Source of the DNA: Lentzea waywayandensis
Lineage (GTDB): Bacteria; Actinomycetota; Actinomycetes; Mycobacteriales; Pseudonocardiaceae
Direction: 5' to 3'
Assembly: GCF_900115955.1 (NCBI RefSeq)
Contig: NZ_FOYL01000008.1
Location: 124,001 to 188,000 of the forward strand
DNA: 64,000 nt
This document shows positions 7,934 to 17,466 of this stretch, in pieces. The notes under the pieces are model-generated. The model had not been told where the DNA came from and made no database searches. It saw only the letters and a program-made list of their open reading frames with translations. The position numbers were made by a program, and so were the translations under genes. The first letter of the stretch is position 1, and each line of letters begins with the position of its first letter.

Positions 7934-7950
7934 ATACCCCAGCAGGGTAT
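7934..7950 (+). promoter_or_regulatory. CsoR-like operator, copy 2
   Basis: ATACCCCAGCAGGGTAT is a perfect ATACCC-N5-GGGTAT inverted repeat, 31 bp upstream of the DUF4396 start. With copy 1 it suggests copper- or sulfur-responsive repression by a CsoR-family protein encoded elsewhere. Confidence 0.65.
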
Positions 7951-7981
7951 GTAAGCCGAGAGGTAAGGCAGGGGAACGGTC

Positions 7982-8467
7982 ATGAATCACGCTGGGGCAC
8001 AATCGAACCTGACGAAGCTCGCCATCTCCGCGACGCTGCACTGCCTCACCGGCTGCGCGATCGGTGAGGTGCTCGGCATGGTCATCGGCACCGCGCTGGG
8101 GTGGTCGAACCTGTCGACCATCGTGCTCGCCGTCGCCCTTGCCTTCGTGTTCGGCTACGCGCTCACCATCCGGCCCGTGCTCAAGTCCGGGCTGCCTCTC
8201 CGTGCCGCCATCGGCGTGGCGTTCGCCGCCGACACCGTCTCGATCGCCGTGATGGAGATCGTCGACAACGGCGTGATGCTCGCAGTACCGGGCGCGATGG
8301 AAGCGGGCCTCGCCAGCTGGCTGTTCTGGGGCAGTCTCGCCTTCGCGCTGGCTGTGGCGTTCGTGGTGACGGTCCCGGTCAACCGCTGGCTGATCTCGCG
8401 TGGCAAAGGGCACGCGGTGGTGCACCAGTACCACGGTGGCGACCACGAAGGTCATCACCAGCACTGA
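7982..8467 (+). CDS. DUF4396 membrane protein
   Basis: The 161-residue protein has four predicted membrane helices. The conserved LHCLTGCAIGE motif with paired cysteines lies in the first and is typical of DUF4396. The C-terminus is His-rich (HQYHGGDHEGHHQH). The family occurs with copper and heavy-metal genes, and the Cys and His content fits metal handling; no biochemical function is known. Two CsoR-like operators directly upstream strengthen the copper link. Confidence 0.82.
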   Translation: MNHAGAQSNLTKLAISATLHCLTGCAIGEVLGMVIGTALGWSNLSTIVLAVALAFVFGYALTIRPVLKSGLPLRAAIGVAFAADTVSIAVMEIVDNGVMLAVPGAMEAGLASWLFWGSLAFALAVAFVVTVPVNRWLISRGKGHAVVHQYHGGDHEGHHQH

Positions 8468-8533
8468 GTGAGCCGTGGCCGCGCATTGGCCGCCTCTCAT
8501 GGCTCCGGCCTGCTCGGTGCGAATCATCCATCT

Positions 8534-8567
8534 GTTGTCGCCCACCTCGAGTCGGGTGGGCGACAAC
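8534..8567. terminator. 13-bp perfect hairpin
   Basis: GTTGTCGCCCACC (8534-8546) pairs perfectly with GGTGGGCGACAAC (8555-8567) around an 8-nt loop. It lies between the DUF4396 gene and the AhpD-like gene. No U-run follows, so it may be a factor-assisted terminator or a transcript-stabilising structure. Confidence 0.5.
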
Positions 8568-8587
8568 CCCGCTGTCAGGGAGCACCC

Positions 8588-9112
8588 ATGCGACGACTGC
8601 ACGCCCTGGACCCGGCCGAGGCGCCCGGCAAGTCACGAGACCTGCTCACCGAGATCATCGGACGACGCGGCTCGGTGGGCGACATGGTGAGCACGATGGC
8701 CCACTCGCCGGCCCTGTTGCAGGGCTACCTCGACCTCTCGCGGGCACTCAAGCGCGTCAAGCTGCCGCGAGCGCTCAGCGAGAAGATCTCCCTTGCGGCG
8801 CAGGAGTGGATCGGCTGCGCCACCTGCCTGGCGGCGCACACCGAAGCCGCCCGCGCGAACGGGGTCAGCGACAGCGACATCGTCCTCGCTCGCCAAGGCG
8901 CCGCCGTTGATCCGCGCGAAGCGGCGTTGATCGGCTTCGCCCTGCGAGTCCTCGCCGAGCCGTCCGGGATCTCGGACGACGACGTCGCCGGTCTGCGAGC
9001 GCACGGCTGGAGCGACCGGGCCATCGCCGATGTGGTCGGCGTCGTGGCTCTCAACCTGCTCACCGGCGCCTTCAACCTCGTCGCGGGCATCGAACCGGCT
9101 ACGGCGTCCTGA
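8588..9112 (+). CDS. carboxymuconolactone decarboxylase-like (AhpD-type) protein
   Basis: The 174-residue all-helical protein carries the AhpD/CMD redox motif EWIGCATCLAAHTEAA: a CxxC pair followed by His, with Glu just before. AhpD-type proteins use this site as a peroxidase or thiol-disulfide reductase in alkylhydroperoxide defence. The start is the ATG at 8588, 20 nt after the 13-bp hairpin. Placement between copper-linked genes suggests protection against metal-driven oxidative stress, which is inference. Confidence 0.8.
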   Translation: MRRLHALDPAEAPGKSRDLLTEIIGRRGSVGDMVSTMAHSPALLQGYLDLSRALKRVKLPRALSEKISLAAQEWIGCATCLAAHTEAARANGVSDSDIVLARQGAAVDPREAALIGFALRVLAEPSGISDDDVAGLRAHGWSDRAIADVVGVVALNLLTGAFNLVAGIEPATAS

Positions 9113-9213
9113 GGAGCCGAATGGGGCACAAGGACGAACGGCATCTTCCGAACGACGCAATCCGGACGTAGGGTGCGCCCGCTGGGGGACCGCCCTACTC
9201 CCGGAGGCAAGCC

Positions 9214-11124
9214 ATGCGGAGTCAACGAAGACAACGCATTTCCCTGCTCAGCGTGACCGCGCTGGTACTCAGCGGGTTCACCGCGGGCCTCGCGACCGCT
9301 CATCCCGACCACGGCGGGGGCCGCGAGGACTTTGCCGGCGAAGGTGTCGCCGATGGGCTCCACAAGCAGCACGACGGCGACGAGGGCCACCTCCCGCCGG
9401 TGAACCGCAACGTCACGCTCGTCGGCAAGGGCGAGGTGACCAACCCGTCCGGTGCGGGTAACACCGGCCGCATCGCGGACGTCACCGCGTTCGGCGACTA
9501 CGCCTACCTCACCGCGTTCCGGGAGCCGACGTGCGAGCAGACCGGCGTGCATGTCATGGACATCTCCGACCCGGCCCATCCGGTCGAGGTCACCAGCGCG
9601 TTCATCCCGACCAGTGACGGCTCGTACGCGGGTGAGGGCATTCAGGTCGAGCGCATCGACAACCAGTACTTCGAGGGCGACCTGCTCGCCCACCAGAACG
9701 AAACCTGCCCCGGCGCGACGCCACCGCCACCGAACCTCGGTGGAATCTCGCTGTGGGACGTCACCGATCCGCGGCATCCGAAGCCGGTCGCACTTCACAC
9801 CGGCGACTTCACTGCGCCCGACGGCGAGCTCGAGGCGTCGCCGAATCAGACGCACAGCATGCGCATGTGGACGAACAATTTCGACAAGCGCACCTACGTA
9901 GTTCTCGTCGATGACGAAGAACTGACCGATGTGGACATCATGGACATCACCGACCCGTACCACCCGGTGATGATCAACGACGAGCTCGACCTCGCCGCGC
10001 TGTTCGGCGTCGACCAGGCGACACCGAACAACCTAACGGCGATCTTCAGCCACGACATGATGATCACGAAGATCGGCCAGCGGTACGTGATGAACGTCAA
10101 CTACTGGGACGGCGGCTACGTCCTGCTCGACGTGACCGACCCGCGGCCCGGCAAGGTCACGCTGATCGCCGAGAGCGACTACGCCGCGCTGGACGAGGAA
10201 CAATTGGCCCGCGGCAACCAGATCGTGCCAGAGGGCAACGCGCACCAGTCCGAACTGTCGCCGAACAAGAAGTTCCTGCTCGGCACCGACGAGGACTTCA
10301 ACCCCTACACCGTGCGGGCGCGGATCGACACCGGCCTGTACGCGGGTACCGAGTACACCGCCACGCAGGCCAGCGACACGAAGCAGATCGACGAGAACAC
10401 CACGATCACCGGGCCGGTCACCTTCGTGGGGGACGCCTGTGATCCGGCAACCATCGCGGCCGGTACCGGCACGGCGCTCGTCGAGCGCGGCACCTGCCCA
10501 TTCCAGGTCAAGCTCGACAACATCGTCGCCAAGGGCTACACCTCAGGCATCGTGTTCCAGAACGTCCGAGCCGACTGCCTTGAGCAGCTGACCATGCTCG
10601 CCTCTGGTGACATCCCGTATGTCTTCGTCAACCGGACGACGGGCTTGAAGCTGCTCGGCGTCGCTGGTGTGACCGATGCGAACGCCTGTGCCACCGCGAC
10701 ACCGGCCGGAGCGACCAGTGCCAGTACGACCATCCAGGCGGTGTTCGATGGCTGGGGCTACGTCCGTTTGTTCGGTGTGGACATTCCCAACCAGAGCGGT
10801 AAAGCCGGGTCGATCAAGCAGATCGACACCTACTCGATTCCCGAGGCGCAGGACCCGGCCTACGCCCGCGGTTTCGGTGACCTCTCGGTGCACGAGGTCG
10901 CGATGGATCCGGACGACAGCAGGATCGCCTACATCTCTTACTACGCGGGCGGCCTCCGCGTGGTGGAGTACGGCACGAACGGCATCCGCGAGGTTGGCGC
11001 CTTCATCGACCAGGGAGGCAACAACTTCTGGGGTGTCGAGGTGTGGCGTGACGAGAACGGCCAGAAGTACGTGCTCGCCAGTGATCGCGACTTCGGGCTC
11101 TACGTGTTCCGTTACAACGGCTGA
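9214..11124 (+). CDS. secreted LVIVD-repeat beta-propeller protein with PA domain insert
   Basis: A 636-residue secreted protein with a Sec signal (RISLLSVTALVLSGFTAG...ATA) and a His/Asp-rich segment (HPDHGGGRED). LVIVD-type repeats follow, seen as GVHVMDISDPAHPVEV, GISLWDVTDPRHPKPV and VDIMDITDPYHPVMI. A protease-associated (PA) domain is inserted at about residues 385-500 (ALVERGTCPFQVK, AKGYTSGIVFQN). The last repeats read DSRIAYISYYAGGLRVVEYG. The propeller probably binds a ligand or protein in the wall or medium; enzymatic activity is not evident. A strong hairpin follows the stop. Confidence 0.82.
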   Translation: MRSQRRQRISLLSVTALVLSGFTAGLATAHPDHGGGREDFAGEGVADGLHKQHDGDEGHLPPVNRNVTLVGKGEVTNPSGAGNTGRIADVTAFGDYAYLTAFREPTCEQTGVHVMDISDPAHPVEVTSAFIPTSDGSYAGEGIQVERIDNQYFEGDLLAHQNETCPGATPPPPNLGGISLWDVTDPRHPKPVALHTGDFTAPDGELEASPNQTHSMRMWTNNFDKRTYVVLVDDEELTDVDIMDITDPYHPVMINDELDLAALFGVDQATPNNLTAIFSHDMMITKIGQRYVMNVNYWDGGYVLLDVTDPRPGKVTLIAESDYAALDEEQLARGNQIVPEGNAHQSELSPNKKFLLGTDEDFNPYTVRARIDTGLYAGTEYTATQASDTKQIDENTTITGPVTFVGDACDPATIAAGTGTALVERGTCPFQVKLDNIVAKGYTSGIVFQNVRADCLEQLTMLASGDIPYVFVNRTTGLKLLGVAGVTDANACATATPAGATSASTTIQAVFDGWGYVRLFGVDIPNQSGKAGSIKQIDTYSIPEAQDPAYARGFGDLSVHEVAMDPDDSRIAYISYYAGGLRVVEYGTNGIREVGAFIDQGGNNFWGVEVWRDENGQKYVLASDRDFGLYVFRYNG

Positions 11125-11131
11125 CGACCAC

Positions 11132-11172
11132 CCCGCGGCAAGTCGAACGACACTGTTTCGACTTGCCGCGGG
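11132..11172 (+). terminator. 16-bp stem terminator
   Basis: CCCGCGGCAAGTCGAA (11132-11147) pairs perfectly with TTCGACTTGCCGCGGG (11157-11172) around a 9-nt loop, 8 bp after the LVIVD gene stop. Confidence 0.75.
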
Positions 11173-11179
11173 AACACCG

Positions 11180-11540
11180 GGATCGGCCCGTCCGGCGTGG
11201 CCCGACTGCTCGGCGACATCGCGGACATCGGCCGGTTCATCGACAAGGGCCGGTTCGCGCGTCCTGGAACGGCACGGCGCCGCTGGAAGCGTCTTCCGGT
11301 GATCAACGACGGCATCGGCTGTCGCGAGCCGGCAACCGCAGGATCAACCGGGTGCCGCACGTGATGGCCATCGTCCAGCTCCGCCACGACACGCCCGGCC
11401 GTGCCTGCTATCGGCGGAAACTGGCTGACGGCAAGACCAGCACGGAAGCCATGCGGTGCCTGAAACGCCGCCTGTCCGACGTCGTCTATCAGCGGATGAT
11501 CCGCGACGCGTACCGCGTCGCGGCGGGCTCGGGAGGACAC
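11180..11540 (+). pseudogene. IS110-family transposase C-terminal remnant
   Basis: The segment reads VARLLGDIADIGRF, then after a one-base frameshift ASWNGTAPLEASSGD, HRLSRAGNRRINRV and AMRCLKRRLSDVVYQRMI. These are the conserved C-terminal blocks of the Transposase_20 domain of IS110 elements. The N-terminal DEDD domain is absent. The rest of 11173-11824 holds no convincing gene. Confidence 0.75.
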
Positions 11541-11824
11541 GTGGGGGCGACTACGAACTCCAGCGCGGCTGATCCGAACCCCATGGCCAGCACTTCGGAG
11601 AAGTCACTTCCCGAACCCGCCAACTTCCAGGATAGAGCAGCGGCTTCCTCGTCTGTTTGACACAGAGGGGAGCCATGAGCGCGTTCGCGCAACCGAACAG
11701 CGGCATGTGCGCGCGGTGTCGGTCGTGACGTCAGCCCACGAATGTCCCGACAATGGAAGCGGCGGCAGGGGGTGCTCTTGACTTCGGCAGCACGCAGCTG
11801 TGGATGGTTCACGAAGTCCTGGAG

Positions 11825-14800
11825 TCAAGTTAAGTGGTGGAACAGGTAAACGCCCGCGCCGCCGCCGGTGGCCAGCAGGGAGCCGTTGGGATGCCAGGCG
11901 ATGCCGGTGGCGGGGCCCGCGACGCGGAGAGCGGTACGGCATTCGCCAGTCGCGACGTGCCAGAGGCGGATGGTGCCGTCGTTGCTGGCTGAGGCGAGGG
12001 TCGTGTCGTCCGGGGAAAACCGGCAGCGGTCGACCCAACCGGTGTGGCCGGTGAGCACCGCCATCAGGTCGCCCTCGGGTAGGTGCCACAGGCGGAGTGT
12101 CTCGTCGTCGCTGGCGGTGGCCAACAGGGTGCCGTCGTGCGAAATGGCGAGGCCGTTGACCACGTCAGTGTGGCCAGTCAGCACAGCTCGCGGAGCGGCG
12201 TCGGCGAGGTCCCATAGTTGCACGGTGCCGTCGTTGCTTCCGGCTGCGAGCAGGGTCCTGTTCGGGGCGAACGCGCAGGCATTGATCCGACTGGTGTGGG
12301 TGGTCAGGACAGTGTGACCACTGGGATCAGGCAAGCGCCACAGGCGCATGGTGTGGTCGTCGGAGGTGGTGGCCAGCAGGGCGCTGTCCGGGGCGAAAGC
12401 GCAGCCCTTCACCAGGTCGGTGTGGCCGGCCAGCACTGCGATGGGGGCGCCGTCTGGCATTCGCCACAGCCGCACTGTGCGGTCAGCGCTGGTCGTGGCC
12501 AGCATCGTGCCGTCCGGCGAGAACGCGCAGCGCACCACGATGCCGGTATGGCCTGACAACAACGCCGGAGTGGGATCGGGCAGGCGCCACAGCCGGACCG
12601 TGGCGTCGGCACTGGTGCCGGCGAGCAGGGTGCCGTCCGGCGAGAACGCGCAGCCGCGTGACCAGGCGTCGTGGCCGGACAGCACCACGTGTCTGGTGCG
12701 GGTGGCCACATTCCACAGCTGGGCACTGCCGTCCCAACTGGTGCTGGCCAGAAGGGCGTCGTCCGGGGAGAACGCACAACCGCGGGTGAATGCGCCATGC
12801 CTGGCCAGCACGCCGAGCGGGGAGCCATCGGGTATCGACCAGAGGCGGACTGTCGTGTCGTGGCCAGTGGTGGCGAGCAAGGTTCCGTTGTGGGCGAAGG
12901 CGCAGTTGGTGACGCGATCGGTGTGCCCGGTCAACACAGCCGCACGGGTTCCATCGCGCATTGACCACAGGCACACGGTCTCATCCTCGCCCGCAGTGGC
13001 CAGGAGACTGCCGTCCGGAGAGAACGCGCAGCCCCAGACACCGCCGCGGTGGCCAGTCAGCACCGCGAGCGGAGCGCCGTCGGGCACGCGCCACAGGCGA
13101 ATCGTGCCGTCTTCGGCGGTGGTGGCAAGCACTTGGTTGCTCGGAGAGAATGCGCAGGCGGTGACGCGCCCGGTGTGACCGGTCAGTACCGCCTGACAGG
13201 TGTGGTCTGCGAGGGACCACAGGCGGGCGGTCGTATCGCTTCCCGCAGTCGCCAGCAGCGCTCCGGTCGGCGAGAAGGCGCAGGCGTTGATCCGGCCGGT
13301 GTGACCGGTCAGCACCGCCTCCGACCGTCCCCCAGGCAGCCGCCAGAGGCGCACACTGCGGTCGTCGCCTGCGGTGGACAGCAATGAACCGTCCGGCGAG
13401 AACGCACATCCCCATACCCCGGCGCTGTGACCGGTGAGCACGGCATGTAGGGCGCCGCTGGGCAACCACAGCCGGACGGTCTGGTCGTCGCCGGTAGTGG
13501 CCACCAGCAAGCCGTCCGGGGAGAACGCACAGGCGGCGATCCCGCCGGTATGCCCAAGCGCGGCCGGACGGGACGGGTCCGGCTGATCCGGTAGCGGCCA
13601 CGCCGGTTCCAGCCGGGGACGGGGCAGGGTCGTCCGGTAGCGGTTGAGGATCGGGGCGAGTTCACGGGCGCCGTGCAAGCGGCTGGCCAGGGTTGCGCCG
13701 AGAGCAGACGACGGTTCCATCGGGCTGAGCAGGTGAGCGGCCTGGCGAAGCCGGGCACCCAGGGCGCGGGAGGACGGCGTGTCGAGAAGGTCGAGGTCGG
13801 CTTCCACTCCGACGACGGAGCCGAGGCGGCGAGTCTTGGCCTCCACCCAGCGCAGGTCGCAGACGAGCTCAGCCAGTTCGGTGTCGTGGCCTGCGGCGTG
13901 CAGATGGTAGGCCAGGAAGCGCCACAGGTAACCGGCGGCGGTGGGCAGCCGCCACCATGGGGTACCCCGGTCACACGGGTCTGCTGGGGCTTCGGGCGGG
14001 CCCGGAAGTATCAGGGCTCGGGCTGAGGCAATCAATCGGCGGTGTATCTGGACTTGGCCCGCATCGTCGGTGCGGGAACGCAGATAGGCACGGATCACGT
14101 CGTGCACCACCAGCCGCGGCCCGGGCGGATCAAGGCGGTAGTCGGCGACCAAACCGACGCCGTACAGCTCCTCGCAGACCGTCTCGACTTCGCAGTCCGG
14201 CCACAGCAGCGCCAGTACGTCCAACGAGATTGGCACATCTTCGCCGAATACGGCCAAGTCCAGGTACCGCTGCCGGTCGGCTGCAGACAGCAGGGTCAGG
14301 CTCGCCGCCATGGTCGCCGCGACCGCGCGGGCCCGGTCCACTGGGCGCGCGGCGTCAAAGGCGGTCGGGCCGTCCGCGGTGAGCAGGCGGAGGACGTGTC
14401 TGGCGACCTCGGCTGGGGATTGACCGCGCATCACCCGGCGGCGCAGCGTGCCGTTGATCAAGTTGAGTAGCACCGGCCACCGGCCACCCGCCACGCATAG
14501 CCGGTGCACAAGATCCGCCGACAACCCCGGTACTCCATCGGTGAGCAGCTGGCCTGCCTCTTGCCCGGACATCTCGTCGACTGCAATCGGCCGCACGCCT
14601 GCGGGCAGCAGATCCGGGATGCGAGTGGTGACCAACCGGGTACAGCCCTTGCCGCCAAACCGAAATGACCGCAGTTGGGACTCGGTCCAGACGTCGTCCA
14701 CCACCAGCAGCACCGGTTCCCGCTCGGCCAGCAATCGCCCCAATTCCGCGCCTGCGGCCTCGGGACTGGCCAGCACCGGCCGCTGCCCGGACAACGCGAA

Positions 14801-15139
14801 GGACAGATCGTTGATCCGCTCAGCCAGATCCACGCCATGGGCGTCCTGACCGACGGTGACCCACAGCAGCCCACCGGGATGACGCCGGTCGATCTCCGGC
14901 CTGTGACACACCCAGGTGGCCAGCGTCGTCTTGCCGAATCCGCCGACACCGCGCAGCCCAGTCAGTCCGACCTCGGCGGCATCGGGCGCGAGCAACGCTG
15001 CGACCAGCCGCTCGCCCAACTCAGGGCGCTGCACCATCCGATCCAGCGGCGGGGCCATCCATGGCCGCCGCGGCCGGGCGGGACCGGTGATCGTGACATG
15101 CCCGGCTTGTACAAGTGAACCGATGACCACGCCGCTCAT
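11825..15139 (-). CDS. NB-ARC STAND NTPase with 14 WD40 repeats
   Basis: A 1104-residue signal-transducing ATPase. An NB-ARC core carries Walker A GVGGFGKTTLA (64-74), Walker B LLVVDDVW (144-151) and a winged-helix/ARC region. A helical linker runs to about residue 520. Fourteen WD40 repeats follow (GH...CAFSPDG.LLAT..DDTVRLW), enough for two seven-bladed propellers. STAND proteins of this build oligomerise on ligand binding; the propellers are the sensor. No effector domain precedes the NB-ARC part: only about 60 residues (GSLVQAGHVTITGP) stand before the P-loop. I chose the ATG at 15139; ATG 15169 is an alternative, and the open frame extends further but with shadow-like composition. Confidence 0.85.
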   Translation of the reverse strand: MSGVVIGSLVQAGHVTITGPARPRRPWMAPPLDRMVQRPELGERLVAALLAPDAAEVGLTGLRGVGGFGKTTLATWVCHRPEIDRRHPGGLLWVTVGQDAHGVDLAERINDLSFALSGQRPVLASPEAAGAELGRLLAEREPVLLVVDDVWTESQLRSFRFGGKGCTRLVTTRIPDLLPAGVRPIAVDEMSGQEAGQLLTDGVPGLSADLVHRLCVAGGRWPVLLNLINGTLRRRVMRGQSPAEVARHVLRLLTADGPTAFDAARPVDRARAVAATMAASLTLLSAADRQRYLDLAVFGEDVPISLDVLALLWPDCEVETVCEELYGVGLVADYRLDPPGPRLVVHDVIRAYLRSRTDDAGQVQIHRRLIASARALILPGPPEAPADPCDRGTPWWRLPTAAGYLWRFLAYHLHAAGHDTELAELVCDLRWVEAKTRRLGSVVGVEADLDLLDTPSSRALGARLRQAAHLLSPMEPSSALGATLASRLHGARELAPILNRYRTTLPRPRLEPAWPLPDQPDPSRPAALGHTGGIAACAFSPDGLLVATTGDDQTVRLWLPSGALHAVLTGHSAGVWGCAFSPDGSLLSTAGDDRSVRLWRLPGGRSEAVLTGHTGRINACAFSPTGALLATAGSDTTARLWSLADHTCQAVLTGHTGRVTACAFSPSNQVLATTAEDGTIRLWRVPDGAPLAVLTGHRGGVWGCAFSPDGSLLATAGEDETVCLWSMRDGTRAAVLTGHTDRVTNCAFAHNGTLLATTGHDTTVRLWSIPDGSPLGVLARHGAFTRGCAFSPDDALLASTSWDGSAQLWNVATRTRHVVLSGHDAWSRGCAFSPDGTLLAGTSADATVRLWRLPDPTPALLSGHTGIVVRCAFSPDGTMLATTSADRTVRLWRMPDGAPIAVLAGHTDLVKGCAFAPDSALLATTSDDHTMRLWRLPDPSGHTVLTTHTSRINACAFAPNRTLLAAGSNDGTVQLWDLADAAPRAVLTGHTDVVNGLAISHDGTLLATASDDETLRLWHLPEGDLMAVLTGHTGWVDRCRFSPDDTTLASASNDGTIRLWHVATGECRTALRVAGPATGIAWHPNGSLLATGGGAGVYLFHHLT

Positions 15140-15235
15140 CTCGTTGTGCGTCCCCGGATTCCCCGCCATCCGCCCAGTGTCGGCTGCCCGCTCGGCGACC
15201 GGAGTCCGCCATCCGGGGCCTGGTCGTCCTTCAGC

Positions 15236-15530
15236 TGATCGAGTCTCCGGCGTCCTGCTGCGCCACGGCAGCGCGGCCAGCTTTCGGCAAGTGACCACCA
15301 GGCTCCGCAGCCTGGCCACCGGCGAGCACATCGACCTCACCCCCAGAGCTGGGGTGCGGGAGTTGCCGGTCGGGTATCTGATCGGACGCCGGCCGGACTT
15401 GCGTACCCGCGCGGCGGTGCTGCGGTGTACCGCCCAGGATCGGGAACAGGTCGGGGACTGGGCGGGGCTTGTGGTGACCGGGATCGGTGGGCTCGGCAAG
15501 ACCGCGGGCACGCTTGCGGACAGGGCTGGG
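15236..15530 (+). pseudogene. fragment of a second STAND-type NTPase
   Basis: In one plus-strand frame a plausible protein segment runs through GYLIGRRPDLRTRAAVLR and DWAGLVVTGIGGLGKTA, a Walker A motif preceded by the xGRR element common in actinomycete STAND regulators. Similarity ends right after the P-loop, where composition becomes random. No start or downstream ATPase motifs remain, so it is a remnant. It lies head to head with the NB-ARC/WD40 gene. Confidence 0.55.
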
Positions 15531-15688
15531 CGATCGCCGAGCACGTCGGCGTCGTCGTCTTTTGGGGCGCTGGCCGAGCACGGGCAGAGCCAGGTCGTGC
15601 GTTTCGGTGAGAGAGCTGTTCCTCGTAGATCGTCAGGTGGCCATTTACCGGTCATGTTCGCGCGGAAGTGGTCACGTGTCCGCAGAAG

Positions 15689-16285
15689 CTACAGTTGTTG
15701 GCTGGTTCGCTGGACGTGTCGCACCGGCGTAGTCGTCGCCGTCGTAGCGGAAATTGCCGACCTGCCGTAGAACACCAGATCGCCCGGCAGCAGAGGTTGA
15801 CCTTCGGCGACCTGGGGCCCCGTGTCGAACTGCTGCTGTGCAGTGCGAAGCAATGTCACTCCGGCGGTGGCGTAGGCGGCCTTGGTCAGGCCGGAGCAGT
15901 CGAAGCCAGCGTGTCCTGCGTCGGGCCCGTTGCCGCCCCACACGTAGGGCAGCCCCAGTTGCCTGCAGGCGTAGCTGATCGCGGCCAGCGTGATGGTGTT
16001 GGGAGCACGGACGGCGTGACAGTCGCCGGTGCCGGTCGTGGCGGCTTCGGTGTACTTGGCGGCTTGTTCGAGGAGCATGTCCACGTACCAGTTGGCGTGG
16101 TTGTAGGAGAAGATCGCCGCGCGCAGGTCACCTCGGCAAACCCCGTTGTCGCACAACAGGAATGCTGCGGCGTGGATTGCGTCATGCGGGTTGTGCCGCG
16201 AAGGCGGAGAGGCACCACCGGGCGGAATCTGGTGTGCCGCGAGAACGCCGTTGAAGGTCGACGCGAGGAACTGCATCGGACCTCG
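15689..16285 (-). pseudogene. truncated lytic transglycosylase/NlpC-P60 protein
   Basis: The frame begins within an SLT domain (RGPMQFLASTF, then AAIFSYNHANWYV) and continues into an NlpC/P60 domain (YVWGGNGPDA, FDCSGLTKAAY, GDLVFYG). The N-terminal signal and the catalytic Glu part of the transglycosylase are missing, and the end of the NlpC domain with the catalytic His is lost (the tail reads ATTATTTPVRH). Such two-domain proteins belong to conjugative elements of actinomycetes (Tra/AICE), where they open the wall. It is probably a leftover of one. Confidence 0.7.
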
Positions 16286-16289
16286 TGTT

Positions 16290-16594
16290 ATCTGCGCCGT
16301 ACCGCCGAGATCCTCGCCTCACCGCCGACCACGCTGACCTCGTCGCCCCACTTGCACGGCGCGGTAAGCGCGCTGCTGGACACCATCCACGGCTTTGACG
16401 CCGAACACCGCATCGACCCCGACGAGATCGCCTGGGCGTACACCCACGGCGGCGCGTTGCACAGCATCGCGTATCCCGACGGCAGCGTCACGTTCACCAA
16501 AGCCCACCGCGACGAATGTCCCTTCATCGCAAGCAAAGGCGGTCGGTACTGCAACGAGGAATGCGCCTACTCACCGAGAACGGCTGAGGGGTGA
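16290..16594 (+). pseudogene. C-terminal fragment of an unrecognised mobile-element protein
   Basis: A protein-like stretch contains LLDTIHGFDAEHRIDPDEI, LHSIAYPDGSVTFTKAHRD and Cys residues in ECPF and YCNEECAY before a stop at 16594. There is no credible start, and the beginning abuts the truncated SLT/NlpC gene on the other strand, so this is probably the tail of a broken gene. I do not know the family. The next short frame overlaps its stop (GTGA). Confidence 0.4.
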
Positions 16595-16877
16595 CCGCGA
16601 TCGTCGTCGACCCCGCCGACGCGCAACAAACGCTGTACGGCACCGCCACCCGCGACGGGCGGCTCGTCGGCAAGCTACTACTGCGCCGACCGAGTCCGAT
16701 AAGATCGACTGGCACATCGTCACCGCCGATGGCCACCACATATCCCTCGACAGTCCCCCGAGAACCCGGTCTCCGAAGGTGCTGCCGTCGTCGTGGCTGA
16801 CCACGATCCTCATAGGACACGATCACCACGAGATCGAACTGCAGCTACGAGTCGCCACCCGTCCCCCACGGCGGTGA
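16591..16877 (+). pseudogene. small frameshifted reading frame of unknown function
   Basis: A GTG start coupled to the previous stop gives MTAIVVDPADAQQTLYGTA. After about 35 codons the protein-like signal moves to another frame (SDKIDWHIVTADGHHISLDS), so the gene carries at least one frameshift. No family is recognised. It belongs to the same decayed element as its neighbours. Confidence 0.35.
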
Positions 16878-17466
16878 CCGATGACCACCGTGGGGCGACT
16901 TCTGCGACGGGCGCGGACGGTGCACCGTCTGGCTCGGCTCCCGGCAGGGCGCCGCCGACCCTGAAACCGTGCACGGCGTCGCTTGTGGACGGTTGCTGTT
17001 GGGTGCCACCGACCCGTTCGTGGACGACCAGTGAGACGCAGGCCGCCGCACTGGAAGAGAACAGCGACCTGCTGGGCGATCCGGTGGCAGCACTGAAGTT
17101 CCTGTGTGAGGGCGAGCAACGCGGGAATCGACCAACCTCGAGCCGCCAACCACGGACGCATTGAGCAACTGACGGAAACCGCCCGCTGTCTCCGACTGCC
17201 AGGCACATGACCGCCATGCCAGTGCACGCTTTGCCGCTACCCCTCGCCAGTGAGCGCCGCCGCCCAGTGTCGACACTTCCGTGGCCAGAACTCCCGGGCC
17301 AGCGCTAATTCCTTTGCACTGCAACGGTTTACTAATGCCATCGCGTATTGGTGTCGTGAGGTTGTGGCCGCCGTGACGTGGTCCACAAGTCCAGCATCGA
17401 GCGGATAGGTGACTATCAGCCAGCCGAGTTCGAGTCGATTCCGCGGCTGAGCCGGTCGGTGTCCGA

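Noticed and set aside
11825..13560. A periodic DNA repeat of about 126 bp, considered as a tandem repeat or CRISPR-like array
   Set aside because: The period equals 42 codons and is fully explained by WD40 repeats in the protein; there are no constant repeats with variable spacers.
16880..17466. Several short open frames
   Set aside because: None has a ribosome site, a consistent codon pattern or recognisable motifs.
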